Assembly: GCA_033557465.1 (NCBI GenBank)
Contig: CM066036.1
Span: forward strand, 588,711,574 to 588,775,573
Length of the DNA: 64,000 nucleotides
Origin: Ichthyophis bannanicus
Taxonomy: Eukaryota; Chordata; Amphibia; Gymnophiona; Ichthyophiidae
Reading direction: 5' to 3'
In this document: positions 33,020-44,865 of the stretch, piece after piece
Layout: each line of letters starts with the position of its first letter
How positions within the stretch are numbered: position 1 is the first letter of the stretch
Program-made: the position numbers and the translations under genes
The notes under the pieces: model-generated
Database searches by the model: none
What the model was told of the DNA's origin: nothing
Seen by the model: the letters and a program-made list of their open reading frames with translations, nothing else

Positions 33020-34500
33020 CTATACTGCCTTTCTTTTTTTCTTTAGAAATCTTCTGTGTTGGTCCCATGCTTTCTTGAATTCAGATACTGTCCTGATCTC
33101 TACTACCTCCACTGGGAAATCGTTCCACACATCAACCATTCTTTCCGTGAAAAAATAGTTCCATATATTACTCCTGAGTCTAACCCCTTTCACCTTCATC
33201 CTATGCTCCCTTGTTGCAGAGCTTTCTTTCAATTGAAAGCGCTCTCCTGTGTATTTATGTCACGGAGCTATTTAAATGACTCCATCATATCTCCTCTCTC
33301 CCATCTTTCCTCTAAAGAATATAAATTGAGATCTTTAAGTCTGTTCCCATATGCCTTATGATGAAGTCCACTGATCATTTTGGTAGCCACTCTCTGCAAC
33401 AACTCCATTCTGTTTATATCCTTTTGAAGGTGCGGTCTCCAAAATTGCACACAATACTCTAAATGAGGTCTCACCCAAGACCTATACAGAGGCACTATTA
33501 CCTCCTTCTTCCTGTTGGCATTCCTCTCTCTATACACCCAAGCATCCTTCTGACTTCTGTTGTCACCTTTTTTACCTGTTTAGCCACCTTAAGGTCATCA
33601 GAAACAATTATGCCCAAGTCCCGCTCTTCTTTCCTGGACAGAAGTACTTTACCCCCTATACTGTATTGCTCCCAAATGTATGACCCTGCATTTTTTAGCA
33701 TTAAATCTCAGCTGTCAAATTCTCAACCATTCGTCAAGCTTAGTTAGCTCGCTCCTCATGTTATCTACGTCTGTCTGTGGAAAGCGGAAGTAAAGATGAG
33801 CCATTCTCCAGTCCTCTGGGACTACTTCCGACTCTAAAGAAGCATTGAAAAGGTCAGACAGTGCAGCCACTAGAACTTCCCCAAGTTCCTTCAATACACT
33901 GGGATGTATCTCATCTGGTCCCATCACTTTGTCTACTTTTAGTTTAGCTAGTTGCTCACGAACACAGTCTTCTGAAAATTGTTCAAGATCCCCTTCATTG
34001 TTGTTCCTATTTGTGGGTGTTTTCTGAGGTCCTGCTCCTGGTTCTTCATCTGTGAACACAGAACAAAAATATTTGTTAAACAATTCTGCTTTATCCTCAT
34101 CAGCTTCTACATATTCCTCTCCTTCACCCTTGAGTCTGACAATACCACTTTTGCACTTCCTCCTCTCACTAACATATCAGAAAAGGGTAGTCTCTCCTTT
34201 TTACTGCATCGGCTATGTTTTCTTCTATTTATATCTTTGCTTTCCTGACTACTTTCCTAGCTTCTCTAGTTTTTTTTCCCAAATATTAATGATTGTCTTC
34301 CTCTTTCTGTGGTCTCTTGTATTTTATGAAGGTCACTCTCTTTTTATTCACCTTTTCAGCTACTTCTTTTGAGAACCATAGTGGCCTACTTTTCCTTCTA
34401 CATTTATTTACTTTGCTAACAAAACATTTTGCTGCTCTTAAAATATCTCCTTTCAGTTTTGCCCATTGTTCTTCTATAACCCCCAACTGTTCCCATCCCA
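33020..34500 (-). pseudogene. CR1 reverse transcriptase, palm deleted
   Basis: 34501-34286 encodes the linker ('RPLWFSKEVAEKVNKKR'); 34083-33715 encodes the fingers ('NKYFCSVFTDEE', 'KLKVDKVMGPDEIHPSVLKEL', 'VVPEDWRMA') and then jumps, near 33775, to the post-palm 'VDNMRSELTKLDEWL' block. The segment with 'GVPQGSVLGP' and FADD is absent. 33701-33020 carries the C-terminal thumb in pieces. Confidence 0.85.
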
Positions 34501-34614
34501 CTATCGACTCCTAGAGATATTGTTCCATCTTGGCAAAGTTAGTTTTCCTAACGTCTGGACCCTCACTTTTGAATGGACTTTATCAGCCATAATCCTAACA
34601 CTGAACCACACCAT

Positions 34615-35310
34615 CTAGTGATCACTGGATGCAAGAAGATCTCCCACTATAACATCAGAAACACTTTCATCATTGGTAAGTACCAGATCCAGTATTGCCC
34701 CTTCATGTGTGGGTTCTGTTACCAGTTGCTGGAATAATTCTCTTTGTAGATAATCCAGGATCTCCTTACTTCTAGATGATACCACAGCAGGAATGTGCCA
34801 ATCAACATCTGGCATATTGAAATCACCTATCAGTAGCATTTCTCCTTTCTGGGAAATACTGTGAATGTCTTCAATTAAATCTCTGCCAACTTCTTCTGCC
34901 TGTGAAGGAGATCTGTATATCACACCAATGTAAATGGATTCCCCATTCCCTCTTTCTAGTTTAACCCACAGTTCCTCCTCCAATTCTGTAGTTTTAGTAT
35001 GATTTTCTAAATATAGTGCCACGCTTCCTCCCCTTCTTCCTATCCTGTCCTTTCTGAATAAAGTATAGCACAATAGAAGTACATCCCAGTCATAGTTGTC
35101 CATGAATATTGTCTCCATAATCGCCACTACATACAAGTCAGTCTCTTCCCTTAAAGCCTCAACATCTGGGATCTTATTTCCCATACTACGGGCGTTAATG
35201 CACACTGCTTTCCAGATGTTGCCCCTTTTGCCCATTTCTACCACGGTATTAAATGTTTTACTTACCTGAGGGCTTCTATTTACCTGGGAGCTTTCTTTGT
35301 CCATCCCCAA
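34615..35310 (-). pseudogene. CR1 ORF2 endonuclease
   Basis: Open for 231 codons: 'CINARSMGNKIPDVEAL', 'VVAIMETIFMDNYDW' (the E of the 'ITETW' block kept, W altered), 'SVALYLENH', 'IYIGVIYRSPS', 'MLLIGDFNMPDVDW' and the final 'SSDH'. This is an apurinic/apyrimidinic-type endonuclease that nicks target DNA for target-primed reverse transcription. The domain is nearly complete, though RT downstream is damaged. Confidence 0.8.
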
Positions 35311-35379
35311 TGAATCTAGCTTAAAGCTCTCTTCAGTAGGTTAGCCAGTCTACTGTGGAAGACACTTTGACACTTCTTA

Positions 35380-35830
35380 GATAGGTGGACACCATCTCTT
35401 CTCAGCAGCCCTTGGAAAGTCATCCCATGATCCGAGAAACCAAAACCCTCCCTGACACCATCCATGCAGCCATGCATTCATCTCCAGGATGTGAGCTTGT
35501 CTGCCTCAGCCTTTACCTTCAACAGGGAGGATTGAAGAGAATATCACCTGCAAACCTATCTGCTTCACCTTCTCTCCCAGAGCCATGTAGTCATGCTTGA
35601 TATGCTTGGAGGGATACCTAGCAGAAACATTTGTGCTGACATGGATGAGCATCATTGGATAATAGTCAGTAGGCTTGATGAGTCTTAGCAAACTCTACGT
35701 AACATCTCAGATTTTGGCACCTGGCAAACAATACACCTCCCTGGACATCAAAGACAGCCAGGGCTAGTTATAACCCACCCTCTCCACTACATTGATTATG
35801 TAACCATCTCTCTAGGAGAGCAAGCTTTGG
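35380..35830 (-). pseudogene. CR1 ORF1, esterase-domain end
   Basis: Minus frame 35691-35506 contains 'MLIHVSTNVSARYPSKHIKHDY', corresponding to the 'H.GTND' block of the SGNH-type esterase in CR1 ORF1 (here S and V replace G and D). Downstream 'GFWFLGSWD' and the final 'KRWCPP' match the ORF1 end. The upstream zinc-finger part is missing. Confidence 0.6.
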
Positions 35831-36145
35831 GGGTTCATCCTTCAGAGTTGCCTTGTGTAAAGCTGGAGGCGTTGATAAATAGTTTATGTCCTGGTGAGAG
35901 GTTACAGTAGAAGTAACACTATATTCCACCTGGAATACTCCCTCTTGAGGGAGAAAAACAGGGGGAAATTAAATTTATCTAAATTGGAATAAGGCCTTGG
36001 ATCAATGTGATGCTACAAAATTAAATTTATTAAGTCCGGGTATTATTGCAAGATGTATAATGAACACTTTCTCAAAACAGTCATCCCACAACTTGAAAAC
36101 CTCAAACATAGGGAGATTGATCTCAATATGCTAACTCAAGGATGG
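35831..36145. other. No gene recognised
   Basis: Unassigned stretch between CR1 and an L2-like tail. Confidence 0.4.
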
Positions 36146-36500
36146 AATGATTATTTATTTATTTATTTATTTAAACAGTTTTTCTATATCACCCCTTCCA
36201 GAGATCAGGGGCGGTTTACATTTAAACAAACCAGATACACGGAACAGTTATTACAAACCATAATGGTATAACTATGTATAGATACATACGAACAAGAAAA
36301 CGAGAAAAGTCATTAACTATGTACAGAGCAACTTCCTGGATCAGGAAGTTAGAGGAGGCTTTTAACAATATACTTATATGTATAGGTTACATATTAGCGG
36401 AGGTAACAATTATGCATTAGTCAATATTGTTAAAGTATTCTGTAAAAAGAAGTGTCTTTAGTTCTTTCCTGAATGATACCTTAACTGACGCGTCCCTCGC
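36146..36500 (-). mobile_element. L2-like LINE 3' end
   Basis: Starts with (TTTA)n at 36148-36172, then 'atcaccccttcca..tcaggggcggtttaca', and further in a minus-strand RT end ('SFRKELKTLLF' near 36470). 5' truncated. Confidence 0.7.
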
Positions 36501-36561
36501 CCCGCCAAGCAAAATCTCAACAAAGCATCATAATAGAGTTCCATAGTACTCTTGTGAAGCC

Positions 36562-37820
36562 TTTGACAAGTACTCAGAAAGCCTTTGACAAGGTCCCTCA
36601 TCAGAGACTTTTGGCAAAACTAAAAAGTCATGGGATAGGAGGCAGTGTGCTATTTTGGATTGGGAACTGGCTAAAAGATAGAAAGCAGAGGGTAGGGCTA
36701 AATGGCCAATTTTCTCAATGGAAAAAGGTGAATAGTGGAGTACCCCAGGGATCTGTACTGGGTCTGCTACTTTTTGACATATTCATAAATGACCTGGAAA
36801 AGGGAATAACTAGTGAGGTTATCAAATTTGCAGACAACACAAAACTGTTTAAAGTTGTTCAAACCCAAGAGGACTGTGGAAAACTGCTGGAGGATCTGGA
36901 TAAATTGGAAGACTGGGCATCCAAATGGCAGATGAAATTTAATGTGGACAAGTGCAAAGTTATGCACCTAGGAAAGAACAACCCACACTATGGTTACACG
37001 ATGCAAGGTTCCACATTGGGAACCACCACCCAGGAAAAAGATTTAGGAGTCATCGTGGATAACATGTTAAAACCCTCCGCCCAGTGTGCAGCAGCAGCCA
37101 AAAAAGCAAATAGAATGCTAGGTATCATAAGGAAAGGAATGGAAAATAAAACAAAGGATATTATAATGCCTCTGTATCGTTCCATGGTATGACCGCACCT
37201 TGAATATTGTGTGCAATTCTGGTCGCCGTATCTGAAAAAGGATATAGCGTTATTAGAAAAGATACAGAGAAGAGTCACCAAAATGGTAAGGGGGATGGAA
37301 GGCTAAACCTATGAAAAGAGGCTACAAAGGTTAGGGCTCTTCAACCTGGAAAAGAGACGGCTGAGGGGAGATATGATAGAGGTCTATAAATTAATGAATG
37401 GAGTGGAACGGGTAAACGTAAATCAATTGTTTACGCTATCAGAATATAGAAAGACTAGGGGACATGTAATGAAGCTACAGGGTAAACTATTTAACACAAA
37501 TAAGAGAAAATATTTTTTCACTCAACGTGTAATCAAACTCTGGAATTTGTTACCGGAGGATGTAGTAAGAGCTGTTAGCGTAGCTGGGTTTAAAAAAGGT
37601 TTGGACAAGTTCCTGGAGGAAAGGTCCATAAGTCATTATTCAAAAGGGACCCAGGATATCAATGCTTGACCCAATACAAGCATTGTGGAACCTGTGTCTT
37701 TTGGGGATACTGCTAGGTACGTATGACCTAGATTGGCCACTGTTGGAAACAGAATACTGGGCTTGATGGACCTTGGTCTGACCCAGTATGGCATATCTTA
37801 TGTTTTTATGTTCTTATGTT
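36562..37820 (+). pseudogene. CR1-clade LINE reverse transcriptase and 3' end
   Basis: Frame 36554-37192 covers 'QKAFDKVPHQRLLAKLKSHG', 'GVPQGSVLGLLLFDIFINDL', 'KFADNTKLFK', 'LEDWASKWQMKFNVDKCKVM' and 'TTTQEKDLGVIVD'. After one stop, 37373-37669 encodes the C-terminus ('[15 protein letters not shown]', '[13 protein letters not shown]'). The 3' tail 'gggcttgatggaccttggtctgaccc' is at 37760. The catalytic box reads FADN, not FADD, so a metal-binding Asp is lost. Otherwise the best preserved plus-strand CR1 RT. Confidence 0.88.
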
Positions 37821-38290
37821 CTTCCATTGTCCAAAAGCAGAAACGTGACTTACGATGGCTTGAACGTAAATGGAGAGCCTCAACAAACCCCCTCCTCCAA
37901 ACCAACTATGTGGAACAGCTCAAAAGATACAATGATGAAACATGAAAAAAGGAATACTACCACAATCTCATCACAGGCGCAATAAACAGACCGAGGGAAT
38001 TATTCTCTATAGCAAAGAAACACCTATAAGAACCCAATACAGGAACCTCACAAGATAAATTATGCTTATCTTCTCACCAAATAGACTCCAATTTCCTCAC
38101 CAGATCAACCACCAATAACTCTAGGATCCAAAGAAATACTCCATACACATTAGATACAATTCAAACTTCCATCACTCCAGAACATTAAAGACATGCTTCA
38201 GTCTCTTAACACCACAACCTCGGCCCTGGACCCCTGTCCTGTGTCATGGGTAAAGTTCATATCCCAAACTCTTTTGTGTCATCATTGTGG
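37821..38290 (+). pseudogene. L2-like LINE, endonuclease-RT linker fragment
   Basis: Plus translation gives 'KQKRDLRWLERKWRAS', 'AINRPRELFSIAKKHL' and 'TSALDPCPVSWVKF', the linker that precedes RT in L2-type LINEs. Stops interrupt it. No RT follows. Confidence 0.65.
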
Positions 38291-38365
38291 CACACACAAT
38301 ACAATCGGTCCACCCAGAATCAGAATGTTGTGGGTTCATAACCTGCCAGTAGACAAAGTTTTGAG

Positions 38366-39260
38366 TTGTGAAGGATTACAAAAGGGGACTGCTATTTCTA
38401 GAAAGAGATCTGCAATTGTAAGTATTACTACTGGGAATTTTTCTAAATATTGGGGGAAAAGGAATTCTTTGAATTAAAGCTGATTAATCTGTGAACCCAG
38501 TGTATTTGTTAAATTGGTCAGGGCCTAGTAGCAGCAAAGAGTTTTCAGTTAAAATTTAAAACACAGAGGAGAGCTTTCTGGTGAAATTTAGAACCCAGCA
38601 GAGAGCTTCTACTTTAATGTCATACTCAGTCAGGGCCTAGTAGCAGCAAAGAGCTTTAATTTAAATCAAATCAGAATATAACTTAGCATAAAAGGCAAAA
38701 CAGGGTCAGTATTCCTTGAGCAATAAATTCTTTCTAGAGGCCTTCTACATAGGGGGCAAGAGACCTGTGAAATTTTTTAAATAGGTGTTAAAGCCAGGCA
38801 ACAGATCAAAAGGCCAGTTTGAAAGACTCCCACTTTCAAGCAAGGACTGTGTTAATCACTCAGGAAATTGGTCACAGTTTACCTCAGAAGCACAGGCATA
38901 AATAGCTCAACCAGAGTTCTGTGCTTCTCAGTCTTGAAGGATTACAAAAGGGGACTGCTACTTCTGGAGAGAGATCTGCAATTGTATTATTTTTGGGAAT
39001 TTTTCTAAATCTTGGGGGAAAAGGAATTATTTAGATTAAAGCTGATTAATCTGTGAACCCAGTGTATTTGTTAAATCGGTCAGGGCCTAGTAGCAGCAAA
39101 GAGTTTTCAGTTTAAATTTAAAACACAGAGGAGAGCTTTCTGGTTAAATTTAGAACCCAAGACACCCTCTATCCAAGCAAGGGCTGTGGGACTCCCCCTG
39201 GAGATTGGTCACAGATTACCTTAGAAGCAAAGGACAAGGTACTGTGTAGCAGCCAGCTTT
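38366..39260 (+). repeat. Tandem ~568-bp repeats ahead of a CR1 copy
   Basis: 38366-38592 and 38934-39160 are near-identical ('gaaggattacaaaaggggactgct', 'gattaatctgtgaacccagtg', 'cagggcctagtagcagcaaagag'); each is followed by a related 'caagca..gctgtg..ggtcacag.ttacct' segment. A third partial 'gggcctagtagcagcaaagagc' is at 38631. They lie upstream of CR1 ORF1 (39560) in the same direction and may be 5' promoter monomers. Confidence 0.7.
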
Positions 39261-39559
39261 TAATAAGTCTTTCCCCCCTCCCTCCCCAACACCCACCCAC
39301 CCCCGGGATAATCATAGCTTTATAAGTGCTTAAACCTCTTAAAGGAAAGGAGGTACCGAATTCACTCTCAGGTGCAGCTGTTTATTCTCATCAGCATACA
39401 TTAAGGACCTGATATTAATTAAATTTCAGGTGAACAAAGTACATTAAACGTATTAGGTATAATTTTATTAGTATAAGCATCCCCAGCAAACTTAGTAAGT
39501 AAAAAGCGTAAATATCTAAACACAACCTTAAAATGAAGATGTAGACAGACGTTCAGCAG

Positions 39560-40440
39560 CGAAATGGGGGCTTTCTAGTCTTTTGCACTGAGTGTCCCAT
39601 GTATGATTTTCTCCCAGTTGGTGAGGGGTCTTACGTTTGCACAAGGTGCAAGGAGCTCTTTGCTCTCAGAAAACGAGTACGATCTCTAGAGTCAAGAGTA
39701 GCAAACTTGGAAGACATAAGGAAGACTGAAAGGTACATAGACAAGACCTACAGGGCAAATCCAGTCTGACAGCATCCCTGTTGCCATGGAGGAGAGAGGT
39801 CACATGACAGGAGAGCATCACCCTGGTGTGGCAGGAAGTGATCCTGTAGCTAGGACCTGTCCTTTAGGAAATGTAAAACCCTCTCGCACCGAGGAAGTTT
39901 CTCCAGGGCCAGTGCCCATGAGGGAAGGGTTAGGACAGCCGTTATAGTTGGTGATTCGATCATTAGGCATGTAGATAGCTGGGTGGCTGGTGGAGGTGAG
40001 GATCACTTGGTAACATGCCTGCCTGGTGTGAAGGTAGCGGACCTCACGCGCCACCAAGACAAGGTCTAGATAGTGCTGGGGAGGAGTCTGCTGTCTTGGT
40101 ACATGTCGGTACCAATGACATAGAAAAATGTGGTAGGGAGGTTCTGGAGTCTAAATTTAGGCTTTTAGGTAGGAAGTAGAAATCCAGAACTTCCAGGGTA
40201 GGGTTCTCCAAAATGCTTCCTGTTCCATGTGCAGGACCCGAAAGACAGGCAGAGCTCCGGAGTCTCAATGTGCGGATGAGACAATGGTGTAAGAATGAGG
40301 GTTTTGGATTTGTTAGGAACTGGGGAATATTCTGGGGAAAGGAGGGGTTCTTCCGAAGGGATGGGATTCATCTTAACTGGGAAGGAACCAGGCTGCTGGC
40401 ATTAACCTTTAAAAACGAGATAGAGCAGCTTTTAAACTAA
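39560..40440 (+). pseudogene. CR1 ORF1: zinc finger, coiled coil, SGNH-type esterase
   Basis: Translation with frame changes shows a zinc-finger-like 'CTECPMYDF..GSYVCTRCKELFA' (39580-39670), a short coiled coil 'LRKRVRSLESRVANLED', then an esterase with 'VIVGDSIIRHVDSW' (39940-39980, the GDS motif holding the nucleophile Ser) and 'VHVGTNDIEK' (40100). The open frame 40213-40440 covers the end ('GFGFVRNWGIFWGKEGFFRRDGIHLN', with the catalytic DxxH-like 'DGIH'). CR1 ORF1 esterases are established in the family; the role in retrotransposition is not settled. Confidence 0.75.
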
Positions 40441-40641
40441 ATTATAGGGGAGAGCTGACAGTCGCCCAAGAGCGCTTTGTTTGGAACAATGTATCCTTGA
40501 AGGATACTACCAAAAAAATGAAGTTAGTGCACATCAGCAGAGAGGTTCCAATAAAGACAAAGGTAGCTCAAATGCCCTTGTTTAAAGAGCAGACAGCTTA
40601 AAGGTTCCAAATTACCCCTGCCTACCGATAATCAGATTAAT

Positions 40642-41310
40642 ATGAATAAAATACAGTCTCTAAAATGCTTGTATGCAAATGCTAGAAGTCTAAAAAATAA
40701 GATGGGAGAGTTAGAATATATAGCACTAAATGAGAAGTTAGATATGATTGGTATCTCAGAGACATGGTGGAAGGAGGACAACCAGTGGGACACTGTGATA
40801 GCTGGGTACAAACTATATCGTAATGATAGAGCTGATCAAATTGGGGGAGGGGTTGCGCTGTATGTTAGAGAGGGCATTGAGTCACAAAGGATTAATATTA
40901 TACAGGAAACAAAATTTGTTGGAGAATCTCTATGGATTGAAATTCCATGTAAGAAGGGAAAGGCGATAGCAGTGGGGGTGTACTATCGACCGCCTGGCCA
41001 GAATGAACAAATGGATGATGAAATGCTCAAAGAAATCAGGGAAGCTAACAAAAGTTACAGAATGGTAATAATAATGGGTGATTTCAATTACCCCAGTATA
41101 GACTGGGTCAGTGTCATGGCAGGACATGCTAGGGAGATAAAGTTTCTAGATGAAATAAATGACTGCTTCTTGGAGCAGCTGGTTCATGAACCGACAAGAG
41201 GGGAAGCTATTTTGGACTTAGTCCTTAGTGGAACACCAGATCTGGTGGCAATAGCGATCATAGTATGATCGTGTTTGATTTGCAGCAGGAGTAAAAACCT
41301 AGTTTGTTAT
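40642..41310 (+). pseudogene. CR1 ORF2 endonuclease
   Basis: A single open frame to 41268 and a shifted end to about 41310. Motifs in order: 'LYANARSLKNKMGEL', 'IGISETWWKEDNQWD', 'GGGVALYVREGI', 'AVGVYYRPPGQ', 'IIMGDFNYPSIDW', 'LDLVL', then 'SDHSMIVFDL' in the next frame. All catalytic blocks of the apurinic-type endonuclease are readable. RT does not follow. Confidence 0.85.
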
Positions 41311-41334
41311 AACTCTCTATCTGCCACACACACG

Positions 41335-41385
41335 GATATCTGAAGTAAGTCTATACAAGGAAAGCAGTCTAAATGCCCCCATGTC
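41335..41385 (+). repeat. Direct repeat flanking the minus-strand CR1, left copy
   Basis: 'cacacacggatatctgaagt..agtctatacaagg..gcccccat' matches 45887-45938 with a few mismatches. Possible long target duplication. Confidence 0.6.
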
Positions 41386-41454
41386 TTTGTTTAGGGGTGG
41401 ACCCACCACTCCATGTAGGACACCCCTATTTGTTGAGAAGTTAGATGGTTCAGT

Positions 41455-43202
41455 TTATTTTGTTTTTATCCTGTTGCTATAAAGGGATCCGCTGTGCTTG
41501 TCCCATGCTGTTTTGAATTCCGTCACTGTGTTTGCCCCCACCGCTTCCATCGGGAGAGCATTCCAAGCATCCACCACCCTTTCAGTGAAAAAATATTTCC
41601 TGACATTGCCTTTCAATTTTCCACCTTGCAGCTTCATGTTATGCCCTCTAGTTTTGCAGCTTCCCCATCTTTGGAAGAGGTTTGTTTGTTCATCGTTCCT
41701 CTTTAAGTATTTAAAGGTCTGAATCATATCTCCCCTATCCCTACTCTCCTCCAAAGTGTACATACTTAGGTCTTCAAGTCTCTTCTCATAAGGTTTTTTA
41801 CGCAGGCTCCAAATCATTTTGGTCGCCTTCCTCTGAACAGTTTCCAGTCTTTTTACATCTTTTGCAAGATATGGTCTCCAAAACTGAACACAGTATTCCA
41901 AGTGAGGCCTCACCAGTGACTTGTACAGTGGCATAAGTACCTCTTCCTTTCTGCTGGTAATCCCTCTTTGTATGCAGCCCAACATCCTCCTGGCTTTTGC
42001 CACCGCCTTGTCGCACTGTTTTGCCACCTTGAGATCATCAGAGATAATCACACCAAGGTCTTTCTCCTGAACCGTGCATACCAACCTCTCACCCCCTATC
42101 GTGTACTTTTCCCTTGGATTTCTGCTACCCAAGTGCATGACACTGCAATTTTTCACATTAAATTGTAGTTGCCAAGCATTAGACCGGTCTTCCAGCTTTT
42201 GTAGATCTTTCCTCATGTTAACCACTCCCTTGGGGGAGTCCACTCTGTTGCAGATTTTTGTGTCATCTGCAAAAAGACAGACTTTTCCATTCAGTCCTTC
42301 GGCAATATCACTCACAAATATATTGAAAAGTGCCGGGCCCAGGACTGAACCCTGAGGCACCCCGCTAATCACCTTCCTCTCATCCGAGTGAGCTCCATGT
42401 ACCATCACCTTCTGTCATCTGTCAGTCAACCAATTTCTAATCCAGTTTACTATCTTGGGACCCATCCCCAAGCTACTGAGTTTATTGACAAGCCTCCTAT
42501 GAGCAACAGTATCAAAGGCTTTGCTGAAATCCAGATAGATGACATCCATCACATGCCCCTGATCTAGTTCCTTGGTCACCCAGTCAAAGAACTCAATCAG
42601 ATTTGTTTGGCAAGACCATCCTTCAGTAAAACCATGTTGCCTCGGATCTTGCAACCTGTTGGTTTTGAGAAAGTTCACTATTCACTCTTTCAGGAGCACC
42701 TCCATTACTTTTCCCGCCACCGAGGTAGACTCATGGGTCTGTAGTTTGACACTTCTTCCCTGTCACCACTTTTGTGTAGAGGTACGACATCAGCCATTCT
42801 CCAGTCCTGAGGAACCTCTCCTGTTTCCAAGGATCTGTTGAATACATCCTTTAACGGTCCTGCAAGAACATCTCTGAGCTCTTTCAGTATCCTGGGATGT
42901 ATCCCATCCGGTCCCATGGCTTTGTCCACTTTCAGTTTAGCAAGTTGTTCTAACACCTCATCTTCTGTGAATAGTGTGGTATCTACTTCATTGCTATTTT
43001 TATATTTGGGAGTCATAGCTGGTCCATCTCCAGGATGTTCTTTAGTAAAAACAGAGCAGAAGTATTTGTTTAGCAATTTTGCTTTTTCAGTGTCACTTTC
43101 CACGAGTCCTTTCCCAGCACTTCTGAGTCCTGCAATTCCAACTCTGATCTTCTTCCTTTCCCGAATATACCTGAAGAAAGTTTTGTCGCCACCTTTTAAC
43201 AT
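41455..43202 (-). pseudogene. CR1 reverse transcriptase
   Basis: 43202-42705: 'FFRYIRERKKIR', 'LKVDKAMGPDGIHPRILKEL', 'VPQDWRMADVVPLHKSGDRE'. 42678-42415: 'QHGFTEGWSCQTNL', 'YLDFSKAFDTV'. After a stop at 42415, 42408-41455 (317 codons) has 'GVPQGSVLGPALFN', the intact catalytic 'FADDTKI', '[13 protein letters not shown]' and the thumb end 'VVDAWNALP'. Two breaks: a frame change near 42690 and a stop at 42415. All RT motif blocks survive, making it the best RT in the window. Confidence 0.88.
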
Positions 43203-43279
43203 CTTTAGCCATCTTTTCCTCTGCCTTTGATTTTGCTATCCTTATTTCTCTTTTAGAATCTTTGAGCTTGATGCTGTAT

Positions 43280-44206
43280 TCATTTCTGTGTTCTTCTGTT
43301 TGCAAGCTTTTGAATTTTGCGAAAGCTGTGTTTTTTTGCCTTTATTTGAGCAGCCACCTCTTTGGAAAACCAAATAGGTTTCCTTCTCCTCTTGTTTTTA
43401 TTTACTTTTCTTACATATTTATCTGTTGCCCCTTTTATTGCCGCCTTTAGTTTAGTCCATTGCAATTCCACTTCCCTTATCTCCTTCCCCGTTATCCCCG
43501 TTATCTCCTCCTTTAAGTACTCGGCCATTTTATTGAAGTCAGCGTTTTTGAAGTTTAGGACTTTGAGCTTGCTATGATTGGCCTGTGTCATGGCTTTTAT
43601 CTCAAACCACACCATGTGATGGTCACTGTTGCTCACAGGGGCACTCACGCAGACATTCGACACGTTATCACTGTTGGTGAGCACTACATCCAGCGTTGAG
43701 CTTTCCCTGGTTGGTTCCATCCCCATTTGTCTAAGTAATGCATCTTGGAGAGCATCCACAATTTTTTTGCTTCTTTCCAGATGTGCAGAAGGAGTAATCC
43801 AATCCACATCAGGTAGATTAAAGTCACCCAATATGATCGCTTCCCCCTTTGTTGCTATCTTGGCAATATCTATAATCAATTCGTTATCTCTCTCTTCAAT
43901 TTGAGTCGGAGGCCATCTCCTCTTTCCAACGCAATCCAGAGCGCTTCTTCTTTTTCCCCATGTTCCCTGCATTTCAGTAGCTTTAATACTGCTTTTGACA
44001 TACAAGGCTACTCCTCCTCCTTTTCCATTTTCTCTGTCTCTTCTGAATAGATTATAGCCAGCTATGGCTATATCCCAATCATGCGATTCATTAAACCATG
44101 TTTCTGTAATGGCCACGATGTCCAAATCCGTTTCCAGCATTAGGCTTCCAGGTCTGGAATTTTTTTGGCTAAGCTTTGAGCATTTGTGCTCATTGCTTTC
44201 CAGCAT
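43280..44206 (-). pseudogene. CR1 ORF2 endonuclease
   Basis: 308-codon frame: 'DLDIVAITETWFNESHDWD', 'GGGVALYVKSSI', 'AIILGDFNLPDVDW', 'LDVVLTNSD', 'SNSDHHMVWFE', then the linker with 'RKPIWFSKEVAAQIKAKK'. One frame slip near residue 80 replaces the 'W..I..GVCYRPP' block with unrelated residues. Otherwise the AP-type endonuclease is complete. Confidence 0.85.
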
Positions 44207-44865
44207 TTACCTGGCTTGTGGGTATTTTGCATTGATTTTATTCTGCCCACTTCTTCCCACTTGTTTTTGATGTGCGGTTTAAGAGTGTGGCTGTTTCTGA
44301 TGTTGTTCTGCTTTTGCAGGGGGTGGCATGCAGATGTTGACCTTCCACAACCGTCACCCCCTTTTCCTAGTTTAAATGCATATCCACATACTGCCTGAAT
44401 TTTTCACTTAGGTTTCTTTTCCCTGTGACAGAGAGATGTAGTCCATCAGCACAGTATAGTCTCTTGTTGGTCCATCTGTTGCCCCAGTTGCCAATAAATC
44501 TGAATCCTTCTTGTTGGCTATGCTTCGAGCATTTGTGCTCATCGCTTTCCAGCATTTACCTGGCTTGTGGGTATTTTGCATTGATTTTATTCTGCCCACT
44601 TCTTCCCACTTGTTTTTGATGTGCGGTTTAAGAGTGTGGCTGTTTCTGATGTTGTTCTGCTTTTGCAGGGGGTGGCATGCAGATGTTGACCTTCCACAAC
44701 CGTCACCCCCTTTTCCTAGTTTAAATGCATATCCACATACTGCCTGAATTTTTCACTTAGGTTTCTTTTCCCTGTGACAGAGAGATGTAGTCCATCAGCA
44801 CAATATAGTCTCTTATTGGTCCATCTATTTCTTCAGTCACCAATAAATCTGAATCCTTGTTTGCA
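44166..44865 (-). repeat. Tandem ~350-bp duplication at the CR1 ORF1-ORF2 junction
   Basis: 44166-44515 and 44516-44865 are nearly identical (e.g. 'gagcatttgtgctcat.gctttccagc' at 44176 and 44528; 'cacttaggtttcttttccc' at 44405 and 44755). The unit spans the end of ORF1 and the start of ORF2, so both junctions are present twice. Confidence 0.85.

Larger units (their letters stand above)
32945..35830 (-). mobile_element. CR1-clade LINE with internal RT deletion
   Basis: Minus-strand copy running from ORF1 end (35830) through ORF2 endonuclease and RT to the 3' untranslated part at about 32945. It is nearly colinear with the copy at 41386-45886, but lacks the RT palm. Confidence 0.85.
39536..41315 (+). 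mobile_element. CR1-clade LINE, 5' half
   Basis: Plus-strand copy with ORF1 and the endonuclease part of ORF2, ending abruptly after the 'SDHSMIVFDL' block near 41300. Unusual in keeping the 5' end while losing the 3' end. Confidence 0.8.

Noticed and set aside
38366..39160. Direct repeats considered as CRISPR-like
   Set aside because: Only two long units, unequal spacers, vertebrate LINE context.
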